Assembly (NCBI RefSeq): GCF_000803315.1
Contig: NZ_JRMH01000001.1
Location: 1,674,001-1,738,000 of the forward strand
DNA length: 64,000 bases
Direction: 5' to 3'
DNA from: Pectobacterium actinidiae
GTDB lineage: Bacteria; Pseudomonadota; Gammaproteobacteria; Enterobacterales; Enterobacteriaceae
Below the pieces are notes generated by a model. It had not been told where the DNA came from and searched no databases. It saw nothing but the letters and a program-made list of their open reading frames with translations. The position numbers and the translations under genes were made by a program. Of the stretch, positions 1-8,726 are shown one piece after another (position 1 is the stretch's first letter; each line of letters begins with the position of its first letter).

Positions 1-421
1 TGAGGTGTTGTTTGTGGCAGGTTTCGGGCCGATTGTGAAATCACGTTCTGCCAGCCATGCGCTCTATGTTGATACGCTGAGGTTGCCGCTGAAGCCCGTT
101 GCGGAAGGGAGCGATTATCTGGTGACCGATGTGATGGATGGTGTGAAGCATTTCGCGCTGTGGCCGCTGTCACAGGCTAGTGAATCCTGTTTCGGGCAGG
201 AAAATTGGCCAGCACAACACCCTGAGCCACAAAGCTGGCTGGAGTTCGAAGTGGCTGACATGGTGGAAGCGACCAGCACGCTGAAAGCGCAAGGCTATGT
301 GTTGCTGGTGGAAAACCGTCTTGAACCTTGGGGACAGCAGGTCACACGTTTCCTGAGTCCCGAAGGTATTCTGGTTGGCGTGACTTATACGCCGTGGTTA
401 CGAGATGGACGGGATGTGTAA
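1..421 (+). CDS. VOC (glyoxalase-like) family protein, probably cut by the left edge
   Basis: The protein is about 138 residues and has the alternating strand-helix pattern of a vicinal oxygen chelate domain. It opens with a FVAGFGPIV segment and ends with a FLSPEGILVGVTYTPW strand, as in small bleomycin-resistance or glyoxalase-like proteins. A GTG lies at position 5, but the frame is open to the window edge and related proteins usually have a few residues before this point, so the true start is probably outside. The substrate cannot be told from the sequence. The family fold is fairly clear, the function is not. Confidence 0.6.
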   Translation, partial: EVLFVAGFGPIVKSRSASHALYVDTLRLPLKPVAEGSDYLVTDVMDGVKHFALWPLSQASESCFGQENWPAQHPEPQSWLEFEVADMVEATSTLKAQGYVLLVENRLEPWGQQVTRFLSPEGILVGVTYTPWLRDGRDV

Positions 422-528
422 TAACGTCACCTTTTCTCTATGAAAAAAGGTGTTAGGGAAAACACGGCAGTTACGAATGAAATTTGTGAACGACTGGTTT
501 TTGCAGCAGAACGAGGTTTTTTTGTCGG

Positions 529-1104
529 ATGATTGATCGGGAATTCATCAAAAATAACGCTAAAACATTCATTATTGTGGTGGTGGCGCTGTCTGGTTGG
601 ACGCTGTACAACTATCAGCAAAAATTACAGTTTGAAGATTATCGTAATGAACAACTCAATCAGATTCGCGAAAGAGAGCTGGTGCTCGTGAAGCAAACGT
701 CGATTACGGACTTTCGCGAACAGCAGTTGGCCGCACGCGAAGAGGGAGTAAACCAGCAAATTCAACGACTCACCGAGCGTGAAAGATTGCTCGATCAGCG
801 CGCGGAAGGTATTGAGCTTTCGGTAAAATCACTGGATCCTGAGGTGAGAATCAACAAGGTGCGCGATGAACTTTCTGCATTGATGAGTAAATTTTCCGAT
901 TTGGGTGTAAATCTCTCATACCTTCCACCGTGCAACGACGTCGATATGTTGAAACGTCATTTTCAGGCTAAAGCCATTCTCAATGAGATTGGCAGCCGTG
1001 CTCAGGCTGCGAAGATATACGAAGAATACCGTCCGTTTATCAGTATGAATACCCCAACTCTGGTAAGTAGTGAACGCTGCCAAAGCCCACCCCTGCCACG
1101 TTAG
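529..1104 (+). CDS. Uncharacterised membrane-anchored coiled-coil protein
   Basis: The protein has 191 residues. A short basic N-terminus is followed by one hydrophobic segment (about residues 12-27), then a long charged helix rich in Glu, Arg and Gln (about 30-110) that reads as coiled coil. The C-terminal part is more globular with two cysteines (C135 and C184), which could form a disulphide if it faces the periplasm. This suggests an inner-membrane anchored protein with an extracytoplasmic tail. It is convergent with ybhK, ending only a few bases from its stop. Base composition by eye is more AT-rich than the moa genes. I do not recognise a family and assign no function. Confidence 0.6.
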   Translation: MIDREFIKNNAKTFIIVVVALSGWTLYNYQQKLQFEDYRNEQLNQIRERELVLVKQTSITDFREQQLAAREEGVNQQIQRLTERERLLDQRAEGIELSVKSLDPEVRINKVRDELSALMSKFSDLGVNLSYLPPCNDVDMLKRHFQAKAILNEIGSRAQAAKIYEEYRPFISMNTPTLVSSERCQSPPLPR

Positions 1105-1108
1105 ATCG

Positions 1109-2017
1109 TTAGCCCAGCAGCTGTAGCGCCCGATCGATGGCCTGACGCAGTAACTCACGGTCATGATGGTGAGGAACATCTTCTGCTGCCAGTGCCTGCT
1201 GTACGATCAGACGGTCGCCGATCTGGCTGATATCGACTTTTGGACCGACAACCGCGGCATCAACCACGGGTTTCCCTACCTTGTGTTCAATCCAGGATAG
1301 TTTCTCCGCCAGCGTCAGGCGGGCGGCGGGATTACTCTGCTCATTGCCCAGGTTGCCGATGTACACCATGGGTGCGGGTGTGCGGCGGATCGCCTGTGTC
1401 AGATCTTTCAGCAGCAACAACGGCATCAGACTGGTCAGAAAGCTGCCGGGACCAATCAAAATCAGGTCGGCTTTTGCAATGGCATCAATCGCCTCGCGCG
1501 TGGCTTTTACAGCCGGGTACAGCATCAAATCCTGCGGCAAGGTTGCCAGCTGATCGATCTCGACTTCACCATAAACGGGGTTGCCCTGTTCATCAATCGC
1601 CATTAAATCGACAGGATGCTCGGACATCGGAATTAAAAAAGCGTCCACCTTGAGCAGGTTGCGAATCAGATTGATGGCTTCCAGCGGACGCACGCTCAGG
1701 TGGTCGAGCGCTTTTAGCATCAGGTTACCCAGATTGTGTCCGGCAAGTTCACCGTTACCGTTAAACCGGTACTCAAACATTGCGGATGCCACGCTGGGCG
1801 TTGTAATCAGTTGATTCAGACAGTTGCGGGTATCGCCCCAGGCAATGCCGCCTTCAGAACGACGGATGCGGCCAGTTGAGCCGCCGTTATCTGTCGTCGT
1901 GACAATGCCGGTTAGCCGTGAACCCAGGGAAGAGAGCGAAGACATCACACGACCTAAACCGTGCCCGCCTCCGAGTGCGACAACCCTATCGAGGTCGGCC
2001 AACGTGCGATTGCGCAT
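1109..2017 (-). CDS. ybhK: YvcK/CofD-like gluconeogenesis factor family protein YbhK
   Basis: The protein has 302 residues and closely resembles E. coli YbhK. A nucleotide-binding type start has GGGHG at residues 16-20, followed by a TTDNGGSTG motif and a GDTRNCL segment, all hallmarks of the YvcK/CofD fold. In Bacillus, YvcK binds UDP-sugars and is needed for growth on gluconeogenic carbon sources; the E. coli member is not well defined. As in E. coli, the gene stands divergent from moaA. The start ATG lies at 2017. Confidence in family is high, in exact role low. Confidence 0.93.
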   Translation of the reverse strand: MRNRTLADLDRVVALGGGHGLGRVMSSLSSLGSRLTGIVTTTDNGGSTGRIRRSEGGIAWGDTRNCLNQLITTPSVASAMFEYRFNGNGELAGHNLGNLMLKALDHLSVRPLEAINLIRNLLKVDAFLIPMSEHPVDLMAIDEQGNPVYGEVEIDQLATLPQDLMLYPAVKATREAIDAIAKADLILIGPGSFLTSLMPLLLLKDLTQAIRRTPAPMVYIGNLGNEQSNPAARLTLAEKLSWIEHKVGKPVVDAAVVGPKVDISQIGDRLIVQQALAAEDVPHHHDRELLRQAIDRALQLLG

Positions 2018-2181
2018 AGAAAACCTTATGAATGAGCCAGAGAAATATTAACTACGTGTGACGATCGTCGCTAAGGTAGCTGATTTCCACTTAAAAGGCG
2101 AAAAATCCTCACGCAGGCATGACCTGAGACAATTTCTGTCGCATATTTTTCCGTATGCTGTGCATCATAAGATATTGAAAA

Positions 2182-2209
2182 TTCGCTATATATTTAATTA
2201 TATACCGAT
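2182..2209 (+). promoter_or_regulatory. ModE (molybdate-responsive regulator) binding site upstream of moaA
   Basis: Two inverted half-sites, CGCTATATA (2184-2192) and TATATACCG (2199-2207), are separated by six bases. This matches the known ModE palindrome. In E. coli, molybdate-bound ModE activates moaA and represses modABC. The site lies about 105 bases before the conserved start of the riboswitch, a position fit for an activator. Confidence 0.85.
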
Positions 2210-2312
2210 TTTGAGAGTGGTTGGCTGTGCTTTTTCGCAGTAGACTGCTTAATGAAATCACGATTCTTGAACGATTATCTCGTTGCTGTTTAACGGATAA
2301 CTGATAGGAATC

Positions 2313-2427
2313 AAACTCCTAGCCTTGGTGCCTAAGTGATGCGCGTGTTGCGCGTGATACGGTGCCCTGGCCGTGGCCTTCGTGGTCACCAGGGTGCGAG
2401 GCAGAAATGCCTGCATCTCCCGTATTT
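2313..2427 (+). ncRNA. Moco (molybdenum cofactor) riboswitch in the moaA leader
   Basis: The leader carries the conserved opening ACTCCTAGCC (2315-2324) and the closing block with the small AGGCAGAAATGCCT hairpin followed by GCATCTCCCG. Between them lies a GC-rich paired region (for example GTGCCCTGG with CCAGGGTGC). This matches the Moco RNA motif in front of E. coli moaA, which lowers moa expression when cofactor is plentiful. The moaA ribosome site (TTGGAAAGG, 2426-2434) follows directly, so folding can control translation initiation. Exact boundaries are approximate. Confidence 0.85.
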
Positions 2428-2439
2428 GGAAAGGTGTTT

Positions 2440-3429
2440 ATGGTGAGTCAACTGACTGATGCGTTTGCGCGCAAGTTCTACTATTTGCGTCTGTCTATCA
2501 CAGACGTCTGCAATTTTCGCTGTACCTACTGTCTGCCGGATGGCTATCAGGCCAATGGTAAGAATCCACATCGCTTTTTATCGCTCGATGAAATTCGTCG
2601 CGTCAGCCGCGCCTTTGCCGAATTAGGGACGGAAAAAGTCCGCCTCACCGGTGGTGAACCGTCTTTGCGCCGTGACTTTGTCGATATCATCGCGGCGATC
2701 CGTGAAAACCCTGCTATCCGCACGCTGGCGGTAACCACTAACGGCTACCGTTTGGCACGCGACGTTGCTCAATGGCGAGATGCTGGCCTGACGGCGCTGA
2801 ATGTCAGCGTCGACAGCCTGGATGCACGCCAGTTTCACGCGATTACCGGGCAGGACAAATTCCGCCAGGTAATGGATGGCATTGATGCGGCCTTTGACTG
2901 TGGCTTTGCCAAGGTCAAAGTCAACACGGTGCTGATGCGTGATGTAAACGCAGGCAGCCTGCAAACTTTCCTCGACTGGATTAAACACCGCCCGATTCAA
3001 CTGCGCTTTATTGAATTGATGGAAACCGGGGAAGGGGGCGACGTGTTCCGCCGTCACCATGTCTCTGGCGAGGTGATCCGTCAGCAACTGCTGCAACAAG
3101 GCTGGCAGCAGCAACAACGCGCACGCAGCGACGGCCCTGCTCAGGTGTTTAGCCACCCTGACTATCAGGGAGAAATCGGGCTGATTATGCCGTATGAAAA
3201 AGATTTCTGCCTGAGCTGTAACCGTCTGCGCGTATCCGCTGTAGGGAATCTTCATCTGTGCCTCTTTGGTGAACAGGGTATTCCACTGCGTGATTTGCTG
3301 GCCGACGATGATCATCTTGATGATTTGAAAATGCGTATCTCGGGTGGATTGTCGACGAAGAAGCAGACGCACTTTCTGCATGAAGGCAACAGCGGCATCA
3401 CGCAAAATCTGTCATTTATCGGCGGTTAA
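2440..3429 (+). CDS. moaA: GTP 3',8-cyclase MoaA (radical SAM)
   Basis: MoaA starts molybdopterin synthesis by turning GTP into 3',8-cyclo-7,8-dihydro-GTP. The protein has 329 residues, as in E. coli. The radical-SAM CxxxCxxC cluster ligands are C24, C28 and C31, and the second, substrate-binding cluster motif (C-x2-C-x13-C) is in the C-terminal third. It ends in the catalytically needed Gly-Gly. I chose the ATG at 2440, not the upstream in-frame ATG at 2362, because it has the TTGGAAAGG ribosome site and matches the E. coli N-terminus; the upstream start lies inside the riboswitch. It is first in moaABCDE. Confidence 0.97.
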   Translation: MVSQLTDAFARKFYYLRLSITDVCNFRCTYCLPDGYQANGKNPHRFLSLDEIRRVSRAFAELGTEKVRLTGGEPSLRRDFVDIIAAIRENPAIRTLAVTTNGYRLARDVAQWRDAGLTALNVSVDSLDARQFHAITGQDKFRQVMDGIDAAFDCGFAKVKVNTVLMRDVNAGSLQTFLDWIKHRPIQLRFIELMETGEGGDVFRRHHVSGEVIRQQLLQQGWQQQQRARSDGPAQVFSHPDYQGEIGLIMPYEKDFCLSCNRLRVSAVGNLHLCLFGEQGIPLRDLLADDDHLDDLKMRISGGLSTKKQTHFLHEGNSGITQNLSFIGG

Positions 3430-3463
3430 TCCGCGACATCACTGATTCTTAAAGGAGCCTGAC

Positions 3464-3982
3464 ATGAGCAAAGTCAGCAGCGAATTCGTTTCTCTCAATC
3501 TTGCGGTTTTGACCGTTTCCGAACGTCGTAGCGCGGAAGATGACACATCCGGCGACTATCTGCGCGAAGCGGCACAGTCCTCAGGGCATCGCATTGTCGA
3601 TAGCGCTATTGTGAAAGAGAATCTGTACCAGATTCGGGCACAGGTTTCGGCGTGGATTGCCAGCGATGAGGTGCAGGGCATTTTGATTAATGGCGGCACG
3701 GGCTTTACCGCAGGGGATGTGGTGCCGGAAGCCATTGGCGTCTTGTTCGATCGGGAAATTGAAGGTTTCGGCGAGCTGTTTCGTATGGTGTCGTACGAAG
3801 ATATAGGGACGGCGACGCTGCAATCCCGTGCGCTTGCCGGTCTGGCTAACCAGACGGTGATTTTTGCCATGCCGGGTTCGACTCGTGCCTGTCGGACCGC
3901 ATGGGAACGCATCATTCAGGAACAGTTGGATGCGCGCCAGAAGCCGTGCAATTTTTACCCGCACTTGAAAAAATCCTCTTAA
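3464..3982 (+). CDS. moaB: Molybdenum cofactor biosynthesis protein MoaB
   Basis: The protein has 172 residues and is very similar to E. coli MoaB, with the GGTG motif (INGGTGFTAGD) that binds molybdopterin in the MogA/MoaB fold. MoaB proteins of this type resemble the adenylyltransferase that prepares molybdopterin for metal insertion; the role of E. coli MoaB itself is not settled because MogA does the main work. A good ribosome site (AAAGGAG) lies just before the ATG. It sits 34 bases after moaA in the operon. Confidence 0.95.
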   Translation: MSKVSSEFVSLNLAVLTVSERRSAEDDTSGDYLREAAQSSGHRIVDSAIVKENLYQIRAQVSAWIASDEVQGILINGGTGFTAGDVVPEAIGVLFDREIEGFGELFRMVSYEDIGTATLQSRALAGLANQTVIFAMPGSTRACRTAWERIIQEQLDARQKPCNFYPHLKKSS

Positions 3983-4000
3983 CGGTAAGCCTTATTCACT

Positions 4001-4516
4001 ATGTCATCATCTAAATCTATGGCGTCATCACTGACGCCACAATTGACCCACATTAACGCCGCTGGCGAAGCCGCAATGGTGGATGTTTCCGCCAAAGTTG
4101 AAACCGTGCGTGAAGCCCGCGCGGAAGCGTTTGTTGAAATGGCACCGCAGACGCTGGCGATGATTATTGCTGGCAGCCACCACAAGGGCGACGTGTTCGC
4201 TACTGCACGCATCGCCGGGATTCAGGCGGCGAAACGCACCTGGGAACTGATTCCGCTTTGTCATCCTCTGCTGCTGAGCAAAGTTGCTGTCGAGCTGGAG
4301 GCGCAGCCGGAGCACAATCGGGTTCGTATCGAATCCGTGTGTCGCCTGACGGGGAAAACGGGCGTGGAGATGGAGGCGCTGACGGCGGCTTCCGTCGCCG
4401 CCCTGACCATCTATGACATGTGCAAGGCCGTGCAGAAAGACATGGTGATTGGTCCCGTGCGCCTGCTGGCGAAAAGCGGCGGCAAATCCGGCGACTTTAC
4501 GGCGGAGGGCGCATGA
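4001..4516 (+). CDS. moaC: Cyclic pyranopterin monophosphate synthase MoaC
   Basis: MoaC rearranges the MoaA product into cyclic pyranopterin monophosphate. The body matches E. coli MoaC nearly residue for residue, including the [19 protein letters not shown] and CHPL segments and the KDMVIGP helix with a catalytic Lys-Asp pair. The protein is 171 residues if the first ATG (4001) is used, or 165 from the ATG at 4019; E. coli has 161, so the N-terminal Ser-rich stretch is an extension and the start is uncertain. It overlaps moaD by four bases, so translation is probably coupled. Confidence 0.95.
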   Translation: MSSSKSMASSLTPQLTHINAAGEAAMVDVSAKVETVREARAEAFVEMAPQTLAMIIAGSHHKGDVFATARIAGIQAAKRTWELIPLCHPLLLSKVAVELEAQPEHNRVRIESVCRLTGKTGVEMEALTAASVAALTIYDMCKAVQKDMVIGPVRLLAKSGGKSGDFTAEGA

Positions 4517-4758
4517 TTACGATTCTGTTTTTTGCACAAGTCCGTGAACTGATCGAGACAGACAGCCTGTCGCTGCCTGCTGAGTATGCCACCGTAGAGG
4601 ATGTCCGACAGGCGCTTTGCCAACGCGGCGCACGCTGGGCGCTGGCACTGGAATCCGGCAAGCTGCTGGCCGCGGTGAATCAGTCGCTGGTTGAGCTCAC
4701 GCACCCGTTACAGGATGGCGATGAAGTGGCGTTTTTCCCTCCGGTAACAGGAGGTTAA
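4513..4758 (+). CDS. moaD: Molybdopterin synthase sulfur carrier subunit MoaD
   Basis: MoaD is a ubiquitin-like 81-residue protein whose C-terminal Gly-Gly is activated by MoeB and loaded with sulfur for molybdopterin synthase. The sequence ends in PVTGG as expected, and residues 1-9 (MITILFFAQ) form the first beta strand of the fold. The start is the ATG at 4513 inside the ATGA overlap with the moaC stop; an upstream in-frame ATG at 4420 would give an unwanted extension read from within moaC. moaE follows after two bases. Confidence 0.95.
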   Translation: MITILFFAQVRELIETDSLSLPAEYATVEDVRQALCQRGARWALALESGKLLAAVNQSLVELTHPLQDGDEVAFFPPVTGG

Positions 4759-4760
4759 TC

Positions 4761-5213
4761 GTGGCAGACACGCGTATTCTGGTCGGCGAAGAGAACTTCA
4801 ATGTAGGTGATGAATATCAGTGGCTGGCGCAGTGTGATGAGGACGGCGCGGTGGTGACGTTTACCGGCAAGGTGCGTAACCACAATCTGGCGAAAAATGT
4901 TAGCGCATTGACGCTGGAACATTACCCCGGCATGACGGAAAAGGCGCTAGCGGAGATTGTCGAGCTGGCACGCGAGCGCTGGGAACTGCCGCGCGTCAGT
5001 GTGATTCATCGGGTGGGTGCACTCTATCCAGGAGATGAAATTGTGTTCGTTGGCGTCAGTGCCGCTCACCGTAGCGCGGCGTTCGATGCTGCCCAGTTCA
5101 TCATGGATTACCTGAAAACCCGCGCGCCGTTCTGGAAGCGAGAAGCGACGCCGGAGGGTGAACGCTGGGTAGAATCACGCGACAGTGATAAACAGGCCGC
5201 GCAGCGCTGGTAG
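4761..5213 (+). CDS. moaE: Molybdopterin synthase catalytic subunit MoaE
   Basis: MoaE pairs with MoaD and moves two sulfurs onto cyclic pyranopterin monophosphate to make molybdopterin. It has 150 residues and keeps the family features: the VVTFTGKVRNHN strand, the HRVG and AAHR motifs and the KTRAPFWKRE segment with the active-site lysine. The start is a GTG at 4761, and its ribosome site (AGGAGG) overlaps the last codons and stop of moaD. It is the last gene of the moa operon. Confidence 0.95.
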   Translation: MADTRILVGEENFNVGDEYQWLAQCDEDGAVVTFTGKVRNHNLAKNVSALTLEHYPGMTEKALAEIVELARERWELPRVSVIHRVGALYPGDEIVFVGVSAAHRSAAFDAAQFIMDYLKTRAPFWKREATPEGERWVESRDSDKQAAQRW

Positions 5214-5325
5214 TCCATTTCTGTGTTAGGATAAAAGGATGGCGGGGAGAGAATATTCAGTCTCGATCCCCCAAACGGGCGGTTTGCGCCGCGTTAATCA
5301 GATAACTTTATGCAAAGGTAACATC

Positions 5326-6033
5326 ATGGACAGATATCCACGCTCGGGTTCAATCGTTGAACGCTCGCAGTCTGGTCTTCAAGCCTATATGGCGCAGGTT
5401 TATGGCTGGATGACCTGTGGCCTGCTGTTGACGGCGTTTGTCTCCTGGTATGCGGCGAATACGCCTGCCGTACTGAATTTCGTTTTCTCCAGCCAGATCA
5501 CGTTCTTCGGCCTGATCATTGCCCAACTGGGGCTGGTCTTTGTGATTTCTGGCATGGTGCAGCGCCTGAGCGGCACGGTCGCCACGTCGCTGTTTATGCT
5601 TTATTCCGCGCTGACGGGGCTGACGCTCTCCAGCATTTTCATCATGTACTCCGGTGAATCCATCGCCAGCACCTTCGTGATTACGGCGGGGATGTTTGGG
5701 GCGATGAGCCTGTATGGCTACACCACGAAGCGTGATCTGAGCGGCTTTGGCAGCATGTTGTTCATGGCGCTGATCGGGATTGTGCTGGCTTCGCTGGTGA
5801 ACCTGTGGCTGAAAAGCGAAGCGCTGATGTGGGCTGTCACCTATATCGGTGTGGTGGTGTTTGTCGGTCTGACCGCGTATGACACCCAGAAGCTGAAAAA
5901 CATCGGCGAACAGTTGTCCGTTGATGACAAAGACAGCTTCCGTAAATACTCCATCGTGGGCGCGTTGACGCTGTACCTCGACTTCATCAATCTGTTCCTG
6001 ATGCTGCTGCGTATTTTCGGTAACCGTCGTTAA
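5326..6033 (+). CDS. ybhL: Bax inhibitor-1 family inner membrane protein YbhL
   Basis: The protein has 235 residues and seven strongly hydrophobic segments, nearly identical in layout to E. coli YbhL of the UPF0005/Bax inhibitor-1 family. The conserved GYTTKRDLSGFG loop and the C-terminal LYLDFINLFLMLLRIFG segment with its acidic residue are present. Family members such as BsYetJ behave as pH-sensitive calcium leak channels; the YbhL role is not known. I chose the ATG at 5326, which has AAAGGTAA ahead of it and gives the E. coli-like start MDRYPRSGS. It stands alone after moaE, as in E. coli. Confidence 0.93.
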   Translation: MDRYPRSGSIVERSQSGLQAYMAQVYGWMTCGLLLTAFVSWYAANTPAVLNFVFSSQITFFGLIIAQLGLVFVISGMVQRLSGTVATSLFMLYSALTGLTLSSIFIMYSGESIASTFVITAGMFGAMSLYGYTTKRDLSGFGSMLFMALIGIVLASLVNLWLKSEALMWAVTYIGVVVFVGLTAYDTQKLKNIGEQLSVDDKDSFRKYSIVGALTLYLDFINLFLMLLRIFGNRR

Positions 6034-6039
6034 GGGCAA

Positions 6040-6428
6040 AGCTGTAACCTAAATGTTTCACTGCGTTATGTGAATCCGTGCAAAGGTTTCGGGCGTGTCA
6101 AACATAGCGTTTTTTGTGACTCATCACACGCCCGACAAGGAGCGCTCAGCTGCCGCAGCTCCTTGACCTATGGCTGTTTGGCGCTAATTGTGCCGCTACG
6201 CGGTGCCTTCGGCGCTCGTGACCGCTATTCGTGCCGCCAGTGACGCGTTTACTCGCCCCATAAATGGGGCTCGCCCTTCGGGCCAGCACAAGTGCTGTTC
6301 AAAAACGTCTCTGACGTTTTTGTCCGACGCGGCACTGGCTTTCGCGGCGTCCTGCCGCTCACACGGCGGTCACGCCACCTCAGCACAATTTTTTACGCCA
6401 CTTGGTTATCTTTTTCCCTTATCTGCTA
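6040..6428. repeat. Structured non-coding intergenic element between ybhL and ybhR
   Basis: This 389-base gap has no convincing gene but is full of paired sequence. GGGCGTGT (6091-6098) pairs with ACACGCCC (6126-6133), AAGGAGC (6137-6143) with GCTCCTT (6158-6164), and AAAAACGTC (6301-6309) with GACGTTTTT (6313-6321). Further short hairpins occur around GCCCTTCGGGC and CCGCTCACACGG. An open frame of 86 codons runs through it but has no ribosome site and reads like translated repeat. The look is that of a dispersed enterobacterial intergenic repeat, which is inference from texture. Confidence 0.45.
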
Positions 6429-7541
6429 TTACGCAATATTCCGTCTAAAAATGGCGTAGGCTGCCGAGCCGGTGGTCAGCGTGATGATGAACAGCGGCCA
6501 CAGACTTCCCCAGATAATGCTGAAATCTGCATCCTTAAGGTAAATTTGCTTGGTGATGTCGGTGAAGTGACGAATCGGGTTAATCCAGGTGATGTGCTGT
6601 AACCAGATCGGCATATTCTCAACCGGCGACACATAGCCGGAAAGCAGGATCGCTGGCATCAGGAAGACGAACACGCCGATAAACGCCTGCTGTTGCGTTG
6701 AACAGAGCGAGGAAATCAGCAGGCCAAAGCCCACCAGCGACAGGCCATAGATCAGCATTGTGGTGTAAAACAGCAGCAGCGATCCGGCGAAAGGAATATG
6801 GAAAATCAGTATGCCCGCCAGCAGCACGATGGTGGCCTGAAACGTGGCGACAATTAGCGCGGGGATGGCTTTGCCGATGAAGATCTGGCTGGTGGACAGC
6901 GGCGAAACCAGCAGTTGTTCCAGCGTGCCTTGTTCCCGCTCACGCGCCACCGACAGCGCCGTAACAATCAGCACGCCGATAGTAGCGATCATGGCAATCA
7001 GCGACGGCACCACAAACCATTTGTAGTCCAGATTCGGGTTATACCAGTGGCGCACTACCAGTTCACTGTTGTTGTGCGCTGTATCGTTGCCGGTTGCCAG
7101 CAGTGCCAACTGATAATCCCGTACGATGTGCTGCACGTCGTTGGCGGCAATCTGCGCGCTGTTGGAACGTCTGCCATCCAGAATAAGCTGGAGCGATGTA
7201 CTGTTTCCGCTAGCGATATCACGCGAAAACTGCGGTGGGAAGCGCAGGATGAGAAGCGCACGCTGATTATCCAGCGTAGCAGCGACGTCCTGTGGACTGT
7301 GCAACATCTGCACATGTGAAAAGGATTTCGCTTTGGCAAAGCGCTGCGTCAGCTCTATCGCATGCGGCCCGCTGTCCTCGCTGTAAATCGCAATGGTCGC
7401 ATTGGTGACGTCGAGCGTCGCAGCGAAAGGGAACAGGGAAACCTGAAGAATGACGGGCAACACCAGAATGGAGCGTGTTTGCGGATCGCGCAGCAGTGAT
7501 TGCAGTTCCTTGATAATCAACGTCCATAGACGATGTAGCAT
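6429..7541 (-). CDS. ybhR: ABC-2 type efflux permease YbhR
   Basis: The protein has 370 residues and closely follows E. coli YbhR. One N-terminal membrane helix is followed by a large periplasmic loop and five C-terminal helices typical of ABC-2 permeases, with the motif [18 protein letters not shown] before the membrane block. With YbhS and the double ATPase YbhF it forms a pump. In E. coli, YbhFSR has been tied to cefoperazone and chloramphenicol tolerance and to Na+/Li+ export. The ORF ends 9 bases after the ybhS stop, in the operon ybhG-F-S-R. Confidence 0.93.
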   Translation of the reverse strand: MLHRLWTLIIKELQSLLRDPQTRSILVLPVILQVSLFPFAATLDVTNATIAIYSEDSGPHAIELTQRFAKAKSFSHVQMLHSPQDVAATLDNQRALLILRFPPQFSRDIASGNSTSLQLILDGRRSNSAQIAANDVQHIVRDYQLALLATGNDTAHNNSELVVRHWYNPNLDYKWFVVPSLIAMIATIGVLIVTALSVAREREQGTLEQLLVSPLSTSQIFIGKAIPALIVATFQATIVLLAGILIFHIPFAGSLLLFYTTMLIYGLSLVGFGLLISSLCSTQQQAFIGVFVFLMPAILLSGYVSPVENMPIWLQHITWINPIRHFTDITKQIYLKDADFSIIWGSLWPLFIITLTTGSAAYAIFRRNIA

Positions 7542-7550
7542 AGTCGCTTC

Positions 7551-8726
7551 CTAATCCAGCCTGCGCCGGGTTTTCCAGGCCGTCAGGCCAATAAAGACCA
7601 TCGCGGACAGGATGAGAAACAGCAGGTTAGTCATCAGCACCGTACCGATATTTCCCGCGAGAAACAGCGTTTGCAGCGTACTGACAAAATAGCGTGCCGG
7701 GATGAAGTACGACACGCCGCGGACAAATTCCGGCATGCTGTCGATTTCAAAAATAAAGCCGGACAGCATGATGGCCGGTAGAAATGCGGCATTCAGCGCT
7801 ACCATCGCGGCGTTGAACTGATTGCGGGTGAGGGTGGAGATCAGCAGCCCCATGCCCAGCGTGCTGGCAAGAAACAGGCTGCTGATAACAAACAACAAAA
7901 TCAGCGAACCGCGGTAGGGCACCTGCATAATGAAGGTTGACACCAGAATACACAGCGTCATGGCGATCATGCCGAGAAAGTAATAAGGGATGAGTTTGGA
8001 CAGCAGCAGCTCGGCGCGGGTGACCTGCGTGGAGAGCAGTGCCTCCATCGTCCCGCGTTCCCATTCGCGGGCGATGACCAGCGAGGTGAGGATGGCGCCA
8101 ATCACCGTCATGATGATGGTAATCGCGCCGGGAATGATGAAGTGCTGACTGATGGCGGCTGGATTAAACCAGTAGCGCGATTGCACCTCGATAAGTTGCT
8201 CGAACGTGTCGCCGCGATCTTCCGCCCGTTGCTGTTGCCACAGCAGCCAGATGCCTTCCGCGTATCCCTGAACAAAATTGGCCGTGTTGGGTTCGCTGCC
8301 GTCGGTGATGATCTGGATCGGCGCGCGATCGCCCGGTCGTGCCAGCCGTTCGGCAAAGTCGGTCGGGATCACGATCAGCCCGCGAATGCGGCCGGCCTGC
8401 ATCTGTTGAATCAGGAGTTGACGATTATTGCTGACGGTCGGCTCGATAAACGGCGACGCCGCGAAGGTATTCGCCAAATCGCGTGCGTCTTCGCTCTGTT
8501 GCTCCATCAGGATACCGACATGCAGGCGGCTGGAATCCAGATTGATGCCGTAGCCAAAGATAAACAGCAGTAGCAGCGGAATCACGAAGGCAATCAGGCC
8601 ACTGCTAGGGTCACGCAAGATTTGGCGCGTCTCTTTTAGGCACAGCGCCCGCAGGCGGCGTGCAGAAAGGTGCGTGCTACCGTGTTGGCTCGCGCTATCC
8701 TGTTTAGCTCCATTCTGCTCAACCAT
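7551..8726 (-). CDS. ybhS: ABC-2 type efflux permease YbhS
   Basis: This is the sister permease of YbhR, 391 residues, with the same topology and the motif [18 protein letters not shown]. The first in-frame ATG is at 8741, but I chose 8726 because GGGGAGG lies 6-7 bases before it. This start overlaps the end of ybhF by eight bases, which suggests coupled translation. Compared with E. coli YbhS (377 residues), the N-terminus carries an extra polar stretch of about 15 residues rich in Gln, Ser and His. The rest aligns end to end. Confidence 0.92.
   Translation of the reverse strand: MVEQNGAKQDSASQHGSTHLSARRLRALCLKETRQILRDPSSGLIAFVIPLLLLFIFGYGINLDSSRLHVGILMEQQSEDARDLANTFAASPFIEPTVSNNRQLLIQQMQAGRIRGLIVIPTDFAERLARPGDRAPIQIITDGSEPNTANFVQGYAEGIWLLWQQQRAEDRGDTFEQLIEVQSRYWFNPAAISQHFIIPGAITIIMTVIGAILTSLVIAREWERGTMEALLSTQVTRAELLLSKLIPYYFLGMIAMTLCILVSTFIMQVPYRGSLILLFVISSLFLASTLGMGLLISTLTRNQFNAAMVALNAAFLPAIMLSGFIFEIDSMPEFVRGVSYFIPARYFVSTLQTLFLAGNIGTVLMTNLLFLILSAMVFIGLTAWKTRRRLD

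Noticed and set aside
2362..2439. Upstream in-frame start for moaA
   Set aside because: It lies within the riboswitch, has no ribosome site and would add residues not found in MoaA proteins.
2623..3405. Open frame of 260 codons opposite moaA
   Set aside because: Shadow of moaA; no ribosome site and low-complexity product.
6100..6132. CRP-like TGTGACTCATCACA
   Set aside because: The spacer is four bases, not six, and the segment lies inside a larger hairpin.
6188..6448. Open frame of 86 codons between ybhL and ybhR
   Set aside because: It has no ribosome site, lies over the inverted repeats and runs into ybhR on the other strand. It reads as translated repeat DNA.
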